Part shown: one piece after another, positions 51,615 to 60,734 of the stretch
How positions within the stretch are numbered: position 1 is the stretch's first letter
Layout of the letters: each line of letters opens with the position of its first letter
NCBI RefSeq assembly: GCF_002993885.1
Contig: NZ_CM009578.1
Span: 1,897,751 to 1,961,750, forward strand
DNA from: Sphingopyxis lindanitolerans
GTDB taxonomy: Bacteria; Pseudomonadota; Alphaproteobacteria; Sphingomonadales; Sphingomonadaceae
Direction of reading: 5' to 3'
Length of the DNA stretch: 64,000 nucleotides
Position numbers and translations under genes: made by a program
The notes under the pieces: generated by a model
The model's database searches: none
Seen by the model: only the letters and a program-made list of their open reading frames with translations
What the model was told of the DNA's origin: nothing

Positions 51615-52919
51615 TCAGCGCACGGTGAGCCGCGCGACGCTCGCCCGCGGCAGCAGGAGCAGGGCCGAACCGCGCGCCGCCATGCCGCCGGCGATCGCCC
51701 GCGCCGCCTCGCCTGCGCCCCAGAAGCTGTCGAAGCGATTCGCGCCCTTGATCGCGCCGCCGGTGTCCTGCGCGATCCACAGGCCATTGGGCTCCGCGCG
51801 ATCGAGTGAGAGAAAGACCGGGGCGCCGAGCGGCACATATTTGGGGTCGACAGCGACGCTCGCCCGACCGGTGACCGGAACGCCGAGCGCGCCGAGCGGG
51901 CCGGGGCCGGTGAGTTCGCGGAAAAAGACCCAGCTTGGATTCTCGTTCATCACCGCCGCGCCGCGCACCGGGTCGGCGCGCAGATAGTCGAGGATGCCCT
52001 GCATCGACGCCTGGCCGGGTTGCAGCGCGCCGCGGTCGAGCAGCAGCTTGCCGATGCCGACATAATCGCGGCCGTTCTGGCTGTCGTAACCAATGCGCAT
52101 GATCCCGCCGTCGGGCAGCCGCAGCCGCCCCGAGCCCTGGACCTGGAGAAAAAAGAATTCGGCGGCGTCGGCCGCCCAGGCGATTTCGAGCCCGCGCCCC
52201 GCCAGCGCGCCGCGCTCGATCGTCGCGCGGTCGTAATAGGGCAGGAATTGGCTGCCATCGACGCGGCCGCGAATCTTCTTGCCCTGAAGATCCTTCGAAA
52301 AAAGCCCGAGGTCGACGTCGACCAGATCGGCGGGGCGGCGATAGATGGGGACGTCATAGCCCGGCCGCTTGTCGCGCGAGGCCGCGATCTCGGGCTCGTA
52401 ATAGCCGGTGACGAACGCCGTTCCGGCGCCGACCTGCACGGTGCCGAAATAACGGCTGAAGAAATTGGTCGCGTCGCGATCGGCCCAGCCCTTCGCGGCG
52501 GCGCAGCTTTCGTCCCACTCGCCATTTTGCGTCAGACCGCTGGTGTCGGCGCGGCGAAGCAGCGAAGGGCAGCTCAGCCGGAACGCCTTGAGCGCGGCGG
52601 TCGCCCGTTCGGCCGAGACGCCGAGTTCATTAAATTCGGGGCCCGCGATTACCCCCGCATCGACAGCCGTCGTCGCCGTGGCAGGTGGCGCCGGAGCAGG
52701 CAGCGGCGGGTTGGGGGTCGCCGGAATCGGCTTTGCGGCGACACCGCCGGTTTCGGACGGACGTGGCGTATAGGACGGCGGCGCGCCGGGCGGCGGAGTC
52801 GGCGCGGGGCGCGAGGTCGCGGGCCGACTCGCCGCCTCGGGAATCACCGAAGCGCAGCCCGACAGCAACGGAAAGAGCAGCACCCACCCAAGGGCCGTGT
52901 GGAGAGACGCGCGCGCCAC
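51615..52919 (-). CDS. mltA: Membrane-bound lytic murein transglycosylase A
   Basis: A lipoprotein of about 434 residues that cleaves peptidoglycan glycan strands. The lipoprotein signal has LLSGCA at its end. A Pro-rich linker precedes the MltA domain: FVTGYYEPEIAASRDK, SGRLRLPDGGIMRIGYDSQNG, and the 3D domain VAVDPKYVPLGAPVFL ending IAQDTGGAIKG, with the catalytic Asp. The GTG at 52919 (GAGG five bases upstream) was chosen; a GTG at 52934 is also possible. It lies 20 bp after the timA stop. Confidence 0.93.
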   Translation of the reverse strand: MARASLHTALGWVLLFPLLSGCASVIPEAASRPATSRPAPTPPPGAPPSYTPRPSETGGVAAKPIPATPNPPLPAPAPPATATTAVDAGVIAGPEFNELGVSAERATAALKAFRLSCPSLLRRADTSGLTQNGEWDESCAAAKGWADRDATNFFSRYFGTVQVGAGTAFVTGYYEPEIAASRDKRPGYDVPIYRRPADLVDVDLGLFSKDLQGKKIRGRVDGSQFLPYYDRATIERGALAGRGLEIAWAADAAEFFFLQVQGSGRLRLPDGGIMRIGYDSQNGRDYVGIGKLLLDRGALQPGQASMQGILDYLRADPVRGAAVMNENPSWVFFRELTGPGPLGALGVPVTGRASVAVDPKYVPLGAPVFLSLDRAEPNGLWIAQDTGGAIKGANRFDSFWGAGEAARAIAGGMAARGSALLLLPRASVARLTVR

Positions 52920-52939
52920 CCGTGCCTCGCGCACGAAAA

Positions 52940-53653
52940 TCAGGCGGCTTCGACTTCGTCGAGCAGCCAGTTGGGATCGCTGCTGCCGACCTGGCGGCGG
53001 AAGGTCCACAGATCATTGGCCTGCGTCGCATCGCTCATCGAGCCCGCGATCATCTTGCCGTCGGCATCGCGGGTCACCGCGCTGATATCGGCCTGATAGC
53101 GCACCGTGATCCGCGCTTCGCTGCGATTGATCTCAACCGCGGTGATCTTGGCCGAATCGACCCCGATCAGCCGGTTTTCGAGCTTTTCACCGCGCGCATC
53201 GCGCGCTTCGATCGCCTCGACAAAGCCTTCATAGCTGTCGTCGTCGCACAGGTCGCGCAGCGTGTCGCGGTCGGCGGCCCAGAACGCCTCGAGGATCATG
53301 CGATACGCCGCCTCGGCCCCCTCCATGAAGCGGCCGGCATCGAAATGGCGGTCGGCGGCGAGCAACTGGCGAAGCCCGGCCTCGGCGGCGGGTTCATAGA
53401 CGAGCCCGGCGCCGCTCGTCCCGGCGGCGGGCAGCGCCGCGGACGTCTCGCCATCGTCGAGGCGTCCCGACATCGGCGACGGCGCCGCGCGCTCGTCGCG
53501 GCGCGGCAGAACGGGCTCCTGTTCGTGCCCGGTCCGCTTGCCGAGCACCGAATAGAGCCGCATGCCGAGGAAGGCAGCGATCATGGCAAGCAGGACGATC
53601 GAAAAAGCGGTCACAGGCAAAATCCGATATGGAACAGGAACAGTATCGGCCAT
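52940..53653 (-). CDS. Tim44-domain protein (TimA-like)
   Basis: A 237-residue protein with an N-terminal membrane helix (ILPVTAFSIVLLAMIAAFLGM) and a C-terminal Tim44-like domain (FMEGAEAAYRMILEAFWAAD, and WTFRRQVGSSDPNWLLDEVEAA). Related proteins in alphaproteobacteria are ancestral to mitochondrial Tim44 and are found next to secB, as here. The function in bacteria is poorly known. It is followed by mltA and smr in the same direction and is divergent from secB. Confidence 0.9.
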   Translation of the reverse strand: MADTVPVPYRILPVTAFSIVLLAMIAAFLGMRLYSVLGKRTGHEQEPVLPRRDERAAPSPMSGRLDDGETSAALPAAGTSGAGLVYEPAAEAGLRQLLAADRHFDAGRFMEGAEAAYRMILEAFWAADRDTLRDLCDDDSYEGFVEAIEARDARGEKLENRLIGVDSAKITAVEINRSEARITVRYQADISAVTRDADGKMIAGSMSDATQANDLWTFRRQVGSSDPNWLLDEVEAA

Positions 53654-53841
53654 GATATAAGCGATCCATGGCGATGTTTCAAACCACCATGGCGCCGGCA
53701 GCGCGGCGGGTCAACGATTCGGGGCGCCGCCGACGGCGCGCGCCGCCCATTGTGCTGGCCCGCTGCCGCTGCTAAGCGCCGCCGCAACCCTCCGCCCGCG
53801 GGCGAATCCTGTCCTTTATTTCCAACGAAAGCGTCACGATC

Positions 53842-54357
53842 ATGGCTGATGAGACCGGCATCGACATTAACCCCGCACCGCAGGCCAATGGTGAAGACAC
53901 CGCGCCCGCGATCGGCCTGATCTCGCAATATGTGAAGGATCTGTCGTTCGAGAACCCGAACGCCCCCGCCGCCTATCAGTGGCAGTCGGCGCCGCAGATC
54001 GATGTCCAGTTCAACATCGGCGCCGACAATGTCGGCGAGAATATCTTTGAAGTGTCGCTGAAGATCGACATCAGTTCCAAGGCCGACGAGGGCACGATGT
54101 TCGTCGTCGATCTGAAATATGCCGGCCTGTTCGGGGTCCGCAACGTCCCCGACGACCAGCTTCAGCCCTTTTTCCTCGCCGAAGCGCCGCGCATCCTCTT
54201 CCCCTTCGCGCGCCGCGTCGTCGCCGACGTCGTCCGCGACGGCGGCTTCCCGCCGCTGCTGCTCGAGCCGATCGATTTCCACGGCCTGTTCCTGCAGCAG
54301 GCGCAGGCGTCGCAGGACGAGCAGGTCGGCGACATGACGCCGGTCGGCCAGGCCTGA
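53842..54357 (+). CDS. secB: Protein-export chaperone SecB
   Basis: A 171-residue cytosolic chaperone that holds preproteins for SecA. The conserved core PAAYQWQSAPQIDVQFNIGA, FVVDLKYAGLFGVRNV and FPFARRVVADVVRDGGFPPLLLEPIDF is complete, and the C terminus is negatively charged. A palindromic repeat follows 16 bp after the stop. Confidence 0.96.
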   Translation: MADETGIDINPAPQANGEDTAPAIGLISQYVKDLSFENPNAPAAYQWQSAPQIDVQFNIGADNVGENIFEVSLKIDISSKADEGTMFVVDLKYAGLFGVRNVPDDQLQPFFLAEAPRILFPFARRVVADVVRDGGFPPLLLEPIDFHGLFLQQAQASQDEQVGDMTPVGQA

Positions 54358-54373
54358 TCTGACTTGAATATCT

Positions 54374-54450
54374 CGTCATTGCGAGCGAAGCGAAGCAATC
54401 CAGAGCGGTTTACGGACACTCTGGATTGCTTCGCTCCGCTCGCAATGACG
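54374..54450. repeat. Palindromic repeat, GTCATTGCGAG family, copy 2
   Basis: CGTCATTGCGAGCGAAGCG pairs with CGCTCCGCTCGCAATGACG and the arms continue inward through AAGCAATCC/GGATTGCTT. It has the same outer ends as the element at 17898-17995, but its centre is different. It separates secB from murJ. Confidence 0.85.
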
Positions 54451-54473
54451 GTGATCATGGAAAGCGGGGCCGC

Positions 54474-56078
54474 ATGACCAGCCTCGTCAAAAGCGTCGGG
54501 ACGATCGGCGGCCTGACGATGATCAGCCGCCTGTTCGGCTTCGTGCGCGACATGCTGCTCGCCCGCGTGCTCGGCGCCGGGCTGGCCGCCGACGCTTTCC
54601 AGCTCGCCTTCACCCTGCCCAACACGTTTCGCCGCCTGTTCGCCGAAGGCGCCTTTTCGGTCGCCTTCGTGCCGATGTACAGCCGCGCGCTGCACGGCGC
54701 CGCCGACGCAGCGAGCGGCGAGGCGGCCGCGGCGAAATTCGCCGACGACGTCCTGTCGGTCTTTTTGTGGATATTGCTCGTCTTTTCGGCGGTGATGATG
54801 ATCGCGATGCCGGGGATCGTGTGGATTCTCGCGCGCGATTTCCAGGCGGTGCCGGGCAAGTTCGATTTCGCGGTGTTCCTGAGCCGGGTGACCTTTCCCT
54901 ATCTCGCGCTCATCAGCCTCGTCGCGATGCTGTCGGGGCTGCTCAACGCCCGCTCGCGCTTCGCGCCGGGGGCGCTCGCGCCGGTGCTGCTCAACCTGCT
55001 GCTGATCGCCGGGATCGCAATCGGCTGGCGGGTGCGTGGCCCCGGCGGCGACGACCGGATCGTCGCCGAAGCGCTCGCCATTTCGGTCAGCCTCGCCGGG
55101 GTCGCCCAGCTTGCCTATCTCTGGTGGGCGGTGCGCCGCGCGGGCCTGACATTGCGTTTCCGCTTTCCCAAATTCACCCCCGAGGTGAAGCGGCTGGGGA
55201 TGCTGATCCTGCCCGCGACCTTTGGCGCCGGCATCTATCAGGTCAGCCAGTTCGTCGACACCTTCTTCGCGACCTCGCTGCCGCAGGGGTCGCTGACGCT
55301 GCTCAAGCTCGCCGACCGGCTGAATCAGCTTCCGCTCGGCATCGTCGGCATCGCGCTCGGCACCGCGATCCTGCCGATGCTGTCGCGCCATATCCACAGC
55401 GACGACGGCGCCGAGGCCCAGCGGCTGCAGGCGAACGCCTTCGAGATCGCGACTCTGCTCACCCTTCCCGCCGCCGCCGCGCTCGCGATCTGCGCCCCGG
55501 CTTTCGTCACCGCCTTCTTTGTCGGCGGCAAGTTCACCAGCGCCGATGGCGCGACGATGGCGCATATCGTCGTCGCGCTCGTCGCGGGCCTGCCCGCCTA
55601 TGTGATCGTCAAGATCCTGAACCCCGGCTTCTTCGCGCGCGAGGATACCAAGACCCCGGTGTGGACCGCGCTCGCGTCGCTGATCGTCAATATCGCGATC
55701 AACCTCTATGTCGTGCAGCGTTTCGGGATCGTCGGGCTCGCGGGGGCGACGGCGGTTTCGGCGAGTCTCAACTGCCTGCTGCTCTATGTCATATTGCACC
55801 GCCGCGGCTGGTTCCGCTTCACCGCGAAGCTCGCCGGACGCATCGCGCGCCAGCTCATCGCAGTGGCGGCGATGGCGGCGCTGCTGTGGTGGATGATGCC
55901 GCTGATGGAGCCCTGGTATGGCGGCAATATTCCCCAGCGCGTCGGCGCGCTGGGGGCGCTGTGCGGCGCGGGGGGCGCGGTCTTCTTTGCCACCGCTTTC
56001 GTCACCGGCGCGCTTGACAAGGATCTGGTCGCCATGCTGACGCGGCGGCGCGCCAAACCGGCGCCAATGCAGGAGTAG
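54474..56078 (+). CDS. murJ: Lipid II flippase MurJ
   Basis: A 534-residue MOP-superfamily membrane protein with about 14 helices that moves lipid II across the inner membrane. The N-terminal GTIGGLTMISRLFGFVRDML and ADAFQLAFTLPNTFRRLFAEGAF are MurJ signatures. LGIVGIALGTAILPMLSRHI and GLPAYVIVKILNPGFFAREDT further confirm it. The start at 54474 was chosen; an in-frame start at 54426 is within the repeat. The stop is three bases before trpS. Confidence 0.96.
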   Translation: MTSLVKSVGTIGGLTMISRLFGFVRDMLLARVLGAGLAADAFQLAFTLPNTFRRLFAEGAFSVAFVPMYSRALHGAADAASGEAAAAKFADDVLSVFLWILLVFSAVMMIAMPGIVWILARDFQAVPGKFDFAVFLSRVTFPYLALISLVAMLSGLLNARSRFAPGALAPVLLNLLLIAGIAIGWRVRGPGGDDRIVAEALAISVSLAGVAQLAYLWWAVRRAGLTLRFRFPKFTPEVKRLGMLILPATFGAGIYQVSQFVDTFFATSLPQGSLTLLKLADRLNQLPLGIVGIALGTAILPMLSRHIHSDDGAEAQRLQANAFEIATLLTLPAAAALAICAPAFVTAFFVGGKFTSADGATMAHIVVALVAGLPAYVIVKILNPGFFAREDTKTPVWTALASLIVNIAINLYVVQRFGIVGLAGATAVSASLNCLLLYVILHRRGWFRFTAKLAGRIARQLIAVAAMAALLWWMMPLMEPWYGGNIPQRVGALGALCGAGGAVFFATAFVTGALDKDLVAMLTRRRAKPAPMQE

Positions 56079-56081
56079 AAC

Positions 56082-57080
56082 ATGCGGACGCTATCGGGCA
56101 TTCAGCCCACCGGAAATTTGCACCTCGGCAATTATCTGGGCGCGATCCGCAACTGGGTGCGGATGCAGGACGACATGCCGGGCGAGAAGCTCTATTTCCT
56201 TGCCGACCTCCATGCGATCACCGTCCACAACGACCCGGCCGAGCTGACCGCGAACACGCGCGAGATGGCGGCGGCACTGATGGCGGCGGGGATCGACCCC
56301 GAAAAGGCGATCCTGTTCAATCAGGCGCGCGTCCCCGCGCATGCCGAGCTGGCGTGGCTGCTGTTCTGCACCGCGCGGATCGGCTGGCTCAACCGGATGA
56401 CCCAGTTCAAGGAAAAATCGGGCAAGAATCGCGAAAGCGCAAGCGTCGGCCTGTTCGCCTATCCGGTGCTCCAGGCGGCCGACGTGCTGCTCTATCAGAC
56501 GACGCACGTCCCCGTCGGCGACGACCAGAAACAGCATCTGGAGCTGGCGCGCGACATCGCGACCAAATTCAACCTCGACACCGCGACCGAGACCTTCACC
56601 CTGCCCGAGCCGACGATCCCGCCAACGGCGGCGCGGATCATGAGCCTGCGCGATGGGACCGCCAAAATGTCGAAATCGGACCCGAGCGACATGAGCCGGA
56701 TCAACCTGGTCGACGATCCCGACACGATCATGGCGAAGATTCGCAAGGCCAGGACCGATCCCGAGCCGCTGCCGTCCGAGGCCGCGGGGCTGGGCGAGCG
56801 GCCCGAGGCGCGCAATCTCGTGTCCATCTATGCCGCGATGGCCGACGAAAGCGTCGACCAGGTGCTCGCCCGCTTTGCCGGGCAGGGCTTCGGCGCCTTC
56901 AAGCCGGCGCTCGGCGAATTGCTCGTCGAAACGCTGCGCCCGATCGCGGCGCGGCTCGCGGCGCTCAAGCGCGACCCTGCGGCGATCGACGCGGCGCTCG
57001 ACGCCGGGGCGGCGCGCGCATCGGCGCTCGCCCGGCCGACGCTCGACGCCGCTTATGCCGCGCTGGGTCTCTGCCGCTAG
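56082..57080 (+). CDS. trpS: Tryptophanyl-tRNA synthetase
   Basis: A 332-residue class I aminoacyl-tRNA synthetase. The HIGH-equivalent motif is PTGNLHLGN (residues 9-17) and KMSKS is at 195-199. The specificity segment [20 protein letters not shown] is standard. It probably shares a transcript with murJ (three-base gap). Confidence 0.97.
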   Translation: MRTLSGIQPTGNLHLGNYLGAIRNWVRMQDDMPGEKLYFLADLHAITVHNDPAELTANTREMAAALMAAGIDPEKAILFNQARVPAHAELAWLLFCTARIGWLNRMTQFKEKSGKNRESASVGLFAYPVLQAADVLLYQTTHVPVGDDQKQHLELARDIATKFNLDTATETFTLPEPTIPPTAARIMSLRDGTAKMSKSDPSDMSRINLVDDPDTIMAKIRKARTDPEPLPSEAAGLGERPEARNLVSIYAAMADESVDQVLARFAGQGFGAFKPALGELLVETLRPIAARLAALKRDPAAIDAALDAGAARASALARPTLDAAYAALGLCR

Positions 57081-57250
57081 CCAAGCCGTTTCGGCCGCAA
57101 GGAAATTCTTGTTTATCGCAGTCGCTGGCCCATATTGGGAGCGGGTGCCTTCGTGCGGCGAAACGAGTTCAACCAAGGTTAAGTCGCAGCGGCGTAGTCA
57201 TGTTATAAATGGCGCATGCTGTGCGTCCTTCCGAATCACGGAGCATGAAC

Positions 57251-57937
57251 ATGAGCAAGAAAATTTCCCGACGGTTCGGCCTGGCCGCCATCGCGGGCGC
57301 AGCGCTGGCGCTGGCTGGCTGCGCGACCCCGTTCAAGGCCGATGTCGCGCGCTTCCAGACCCAGCTTCCCGCGCCGCAGGGCCAGAGCTTCGTGATCGAA
57401 GCAGCCAATCCCGCGCTGCAGGGCGGCATCGAGTTCGGCCAATATGCGAATCTCGTCGCCGGTGAGTTGACGCGCTACGGTTATCGGCCCGCCGCCAACG
57501 GCGAGCATCCCGACATGATCGTCCGCATGGACTATGGTGTCGACAAGGGACGCGAGCGCGTCGTGTCGTCGCCCGGATTCGGCGATCCCTGGTACGGCGG
57601 TTTCGGCCCGCGCTATTACCGCCCGGTCATCGTGCGCGGCCCCGGCGGCCGCCGCTATGTCTATGGCTATCGCGACCCGTTCCTGTGGGGCGGCTTCGGT
57701 CCCGGCTGGGGCTATAACGACGTGTCGAGCTACACCGTCTATTCGAGCGGGCTGAACCTGCAGATCAACCGCGCCGCCGACGGCTACCGCCTGTTCGAAG
57801 GGCATGCAGAGGCGCAGTCGCGCGACAATAATCTGCAAGCGCTGGTTCCGAACCTCATCGAGGCGATGTTCACGGGCTTCCCCGGCAATTCGGGCGAACG
57901 CGTCCGCATCACCGTGGCGCCGCCCGAAAAGGGCTGA
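57251..57937 (+). CDS. DUF4136 lipoprotein
   Basis: A 228-residue lipoprotein. LAAIAGAALALAGC gives a lipobox with Cys near residue 26. The rest matches DUF4136: RFQTQLPAPQGQSFVIEAAN, HPDMIVRMDYGVDKG, and a Gly/Tyr-rich segment (GYRDPFLWGGFGPGWGYN) before LFEGHAEAQSRDNNLQALVP. Function is unknown. The ATG at 57251 is preceded by GGAG at seven bases, while a slightly earlier ATG at 57245 is too close to it. A strong terminator follows. Confidence 0.85.
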   Translation: MSKKISRRFGLAAIAGAALALAGCATPFKADVARFQTQLPAPQGQSFVIEAANPALQGGIEFGQYANLVAGELTRYGYRPAANGEHPDMIVRMDYGVDKGRERVVSSPGFGDPWYGGFGPRYYRPVIVRGPGGRRYVYGYRDPFLWGGFGPGWGYNDVSSYTVYSSGLNLQINRAADGYRLFEGHAEAQSRDNNLQALVPNLIEAMFTGFPGNSGERVRITVAPPEKG

Positions 57938-57958
57938 ACCGCCTTCAAAGCCTGACAC

Positions 57959-57993
57959 AAGGCCCGCCTTTCACGCGAAAGGCGGGCCTTTTT
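57959..57993 (+). terminator. Intrinsic terminator of the DUF4136 gene
   Basis: AAGGCCCGCCTTTC (57959-57972) and GAAAGGCGGGCCTT (57977-57990) form a perfect 14-bp stem with an ACGC loop followed by TTTCGTTT. It lies 21 bp after the stop codon. Confidence 0.92.
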
Positions 57994-58045
57994 CGTTTGG
58001 AAGGAAACGATGGCAGCTTGCGACTGAAAGGCGACATCTCTTTCA

Positions 58046-58150
58046 TCGTCACCCTGAACTTGTTTCAGGGTCCATGGCCGGACGTCTCCTTCAGCGCGGC
58101 GCTGGACGCGAACTCAGGCCATGGATGCTGAAACAAGTTCAGCATGACGA
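58046..58150. repeat. Palindromic repeat with CTGAACTTGTTTCAGGG core
   Basis: The left side is TCGTCACCCTGAACTTGTTT and the right side is GCTGAAACAAGTTCAGCATG followed by ACGA, giving long complementary arms. CCATGG sequences also face each other (at 58072 and 58121). A half-sized copy sits at 34111-34145. Confidence 0.75.
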
Positions 58151-58191
58151 GGTTTAAAGCCTGCAATCGACTGATTGCGGACGGCTGCTCT

Positions 58192-58305
58192 CCCCTCCCG
58201 CAGGCGGGAAGGTTGGGGGTGGGCAGCGGCGTCGCAATGGCCCACCCCGCTGCGGCTAGCGAACAAGTTCGCAAGTCTCGCTGCCCCTCCCGCTTGCGGG
58301 AGGGG
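58192..58305. repeat. Compound palindromic repeat, copy 2 (inverted orientation)
   Basis: This copy reads in the opposite direction to those at 48377 and 62396: GCGAACAAGTTCGCAAGTC lies near the right end, and CCCCTCCCGC-NN-GCGGGAGGGG is the right terminal palindrome. The left terminus is partly degraded (GCGGGAAGGTT). Confidence 0.8.
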
Positions 58306-58389
58306 ACATCAGCGCCATCCTTCAACGTCCGCTCCCCACCCCAAAGCGGACCTTCGGCGTTACGGCCGTGCGGGCGATGGGGACAAACC

Positions 58390-58421
58390 CGGGGATAACC
58401 CAGGGATAAAGCTGTGGATCA
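58390..58421. promoter_or_regulatory. Three DnaA-box-like sites at the 3' end of dnaA
   Basis: CGGGGATAA (58390-58398), CAGGGATAA (58401-58409) and TGTGGATCA (58413-58421) lie head to tail on one strand with 11-12 bp spacing. Compared with TGTGGATAA they match at 7, 6 and 8 of 9 positions. The last overlaps the dnaA stop codon. They may be weak DnaA binding sites. Confidence 0.4.
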
Positions 58422-59780
58422 ACCGTTGAGGCTGCGCCGGATCGCCGCGATCTCGGCGTCGAGTTCGCTGTCGTGGACGCGCAGCGCCTCGACCGTGCGG
58501 ACCGCGTGGATCACCGTCGAATGGTCGCGCCCGCCGAACCGGCGCCCGATTTCGGGATAGGAGCGCGGGGTCAGCTCCTTCGCCAGATACATGGCGACCT
58601 GACGCGGGCGCGCGATCGCGCGGACGCGGCGCTTCGATGCCATTTCGGACTTGTCGAGCCGATAGTGCGCGCAAACCGCGCGCTGAATCTCGTCGATCGT
58701 GATGCGCGGGCGCGCGCTGCGGACATTTTCCGCGAGCCGATCCTCGGCCAGCGCGAGGTCGATCACCGTCCCGGTCAGCGCGGCATAGGCCAGCAACTTG
58801 TTGAGCGCGCCTTCGAGTTCGCGGATATTGCGCGTGAAATGCTTGACCAGATAGGCGACGACCGGGTCGGGCACCTCGACCATCGGCATCGCGGCGAGCC
58901 GCTGGCGGATGATGCGTTCGCGCAAATCATCCTCGGGCGCTTCGATATCGGCGACCAGCCCGCCCGACAGGCGCGACAGCAGCCGCGCCTCGACCCCGTC
59001 GAGCATCGCGGGTGGCCGGTCGGCGGTGACGACGAGCCGCTTGCCCGCCGTCATCTGGTCGTCGATCGTGTGGAGCAATTCTTCCTGGGTCGAATTCTTG
59101 CCGATCACGAATTGCAGATCGTCGAGGAGCAGCAGGTCGGCGGCGCGCAGCCGCGCCTTGAACGCCATCATGTCGCCGCCGCGCATCGCGCCGACGAATT
59201 CGAGCATGAATTTTTCCGCCGACATCAGGATGATGGTCGCGGTCGGGTGCAGCGCGGCATAATCCTGCGCGATCGCCTGCAACAGGTGCGTCTTGCCCTG
59301 GCCGGTGCCCGAACAGAGATAGAGCGGATTGAACTGCGGCACCTCGACCATCGCCATGCGGCGCGCGGCGTTAGCGGCGAGAATGTTCGAGCGGGCGACG
59401 ACGAAACGGTCGAACGACTGGCGCGGGTCGAAGCCGAGCAAGGCGGGGTTCGCGGCGATCGGCGGCGACGCCTCGAACGCGGGCAGCGGCTGGCTCGAAA
59501 GGGTGGCGGCGCGCGCGTCGGCGACGGCTCCGCCGCGCACGGTCACACCGCGCACGTCGGGCAGATGCTGGCGCCACGCCAGTTCGAGCCGGTCGCCGAA
59601 GCGTTCGTTGATCCAGTTGGCGGAGAAGCGGCTCTGCGTCTCGAGCGTCACGACCCCCGACAAGGCGCAATAATCGCCAAAGCGAACGGGCTTCAGCCAA
59701 TGGTCGAAGGTGCGCGCGCCAAGGTCGCGGCGCAGGCCCTCGGCGACGCGCGGCCAGAGCATGGCGGCGTCCCCGCTCAC
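58419..59780 (-). CDS. dnaA: Replication initiator DnaA
   Basis: A protein of about 453 residues that opens the origin. Domain I starts MLWPRVAEGLRRDLGARTFDHWLK. Walker A is GTGQGKTH (158-165), with Walker B LLLLDDLQFV. The C-terminal DNA-binding signature GRDHSTVIHAVRTVE is complete. The GTG at 59780 was taken as the start, as it gives the usual N terminus; an ATG at 59762 is an alternative. The 440-bp region upstream, to the rpsT terminator, carries many GANTC sites. The order mutM-rpsT-dnaA is as in other alphaproteobacteria. Confidence 0.95.
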   Translation of the reverse strand: MSGDAAMLWPRVAEGLRRDLGARTFDHWLKPVRFGDYCALSGVVTLETQSRFSANWINERFGDRLELAWRQHLPDVRGVTVRGGAVADARAATLSSQPLPAFEASPPIAANPALLGFDPRQSFDRFVVARSNILAANAARRMAMVEVPQFNPLYLCSGTGQGKTHLLQAIAQDYAALHPTATIILMSAEKFMLEFVGAMRGGDMMAFKARLRAADLLLLDDLQFVIGKNSTQEELLHTIDDQMTAGKRLVVTADRPPAMLDGVEARLLSRLSGGLVADIEAPEDDLRERIIRQRLAAMPMVEVPDPVVAYLVKHFTRNIRELEGALNKLLAYAALTGTVIDLALAEDRLAENVRSARPRITIDEIQRAVCAHYRLDKSEMASKRRVRAIARPRQVAMYLAKELTPRSYPEIGRRFGGRDHSTVIHAVRTVEALRVHDSELDAEIAAIRRSLNG

Positions 59781-60221
59781 TGCTCCATTCCTTGCGTCCG
59801 TGCCATGCCGATCCCCGCTTTGTATCACGCCGTGCCGCCCCCTGAGATGCCCCCCGTCCGAATCCCCGCGCAGCCGCCCACACGCCGACCCGTCGCTGCT
59901 TACGCGCGGGCGCAAGCATTCCTTCCCGGACACGCAGTCCGAAAGAACACGAATCATGTCAATGTGACGGCCGCCAGCGAAGGCCGACGACACCCCTGTC
60001 TAGGCAAGGCGGCGCGAGTCGATCAAGTCCGACGGGTGTAAAAATACTGAAATAAAAATCTTGACTCGCAGGGGGGGTCGGAATCGCGTCGGAACTATAA
60101 TTTTCCGCCGTTTTTCAATGTCTTATTTGCAGTGCCGAATGGGACGTCAGCGAATCGCAGCAAATCCGTCACTTACCGCGCTGCAACAAAAATGCCATCG
60201 CAGAGTCCCGAACCGATGCGC
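59781..60221 (-). promoter_or_regulatory. dnaA upstream region with clustered GANTC sites
   Basis: This 441-bp gap includes AT-rich stretches (near 60048 and 60091-60126). GANTC sites occur at 59860, 59951, 60016, 60063, 60081, 60152 and 60203, seven in about 350 bp, several times the chance rate for this GC-rich DNA. No consensus TTATCCACA box is visible, so a full oriC is not shown here. The exact promoter boxes could not be fixed. Confidence 0.6.
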
Positions 60222-60262
60222 AAAAAAATACCCGCCGGCATCGAGCCGGCGGGTATTTTTGT
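60222..60262. terminator. Terminator of rpsT (bidirectional shape)
   Basis: A perfect 16-bp stem (60224-60239 with 60245-60260, containing CCCGCCGGC/GCCGGCGGG) with A-runs on the left and T-runs on the right. It lies 20 bp after the rpsT stop on the minus strand, where the left A-run becomes a U-tract. Confidence 0.93.
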
Positions 60263-60281
60263 GCCCTTTCGGGACGATCGA

Positions 60282-60545
60282 TCAGGCGATCGCGTTCACG
60301 CTCTTGGTCAGGCGCGAATATTTGCGGGCGACCGTATTCTTGTGCAGCACGCCCTTGGCGATCCCGCGCGCCATTTCGGGCTGCGCGGCCTTCAGCGCGG
60401 TCGCCGCGGCGTCCTTGTCGCCCGAAGCGACGGCCGCTTCGACCTTCTTCACCAGCGTGCGGATGCGCGAAACGCGATTCTTGTTCACGGTAGCGCGTGC
60501 CTGGTTGCGACGGATGCGCTTTTTTGCCTGCGGCGTATTGGCCAT
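60282..60545 (-). CDS. rpsT: Ribosomal protein S20
   Basis: An 87-residue basic ribosomal protein beginning [20 protein letters not shown] and containing [19 protein letters not shown]. Length and sequence match the family. It lies between mutM and dnaA, and is followed by a strong terminator. Confidence 0.97.
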   Translation of the reverse strand: MANTPQAKKRIRRNQARATVNKNRVSRIRTLVKKVEAAVASGDKDAAATALKAAQPEMARGIAKGVLHKNTVARKYSRLTKSVNAIA

Positions 60546-60734
60546 AAATTCCTCTAGTCTTTCAAACGGTCAACATGGTCGGAGCGCAGCCTCATCGGAG
60601 CAGCCGAATCGCGCGAGGTGCGGCGAATCAATGTCCGGATGCGGCCGGTTCCGGACGACCGGACCCTGCTCGAAGGGTGCGCCCATAGCCAGCAAGGGGG
60701 CGAAGGTCAACGCTTTTCACAGGAAATACCGACA

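Noticed and set aside
59781..60221. Chromosomal origin upstream of dnaA
   Set aside because: AT-rich patches are present, but no consensus TTATCCACA boxes were found. Sphingomonad origins are often elsewhere, so only regulation is proposed.
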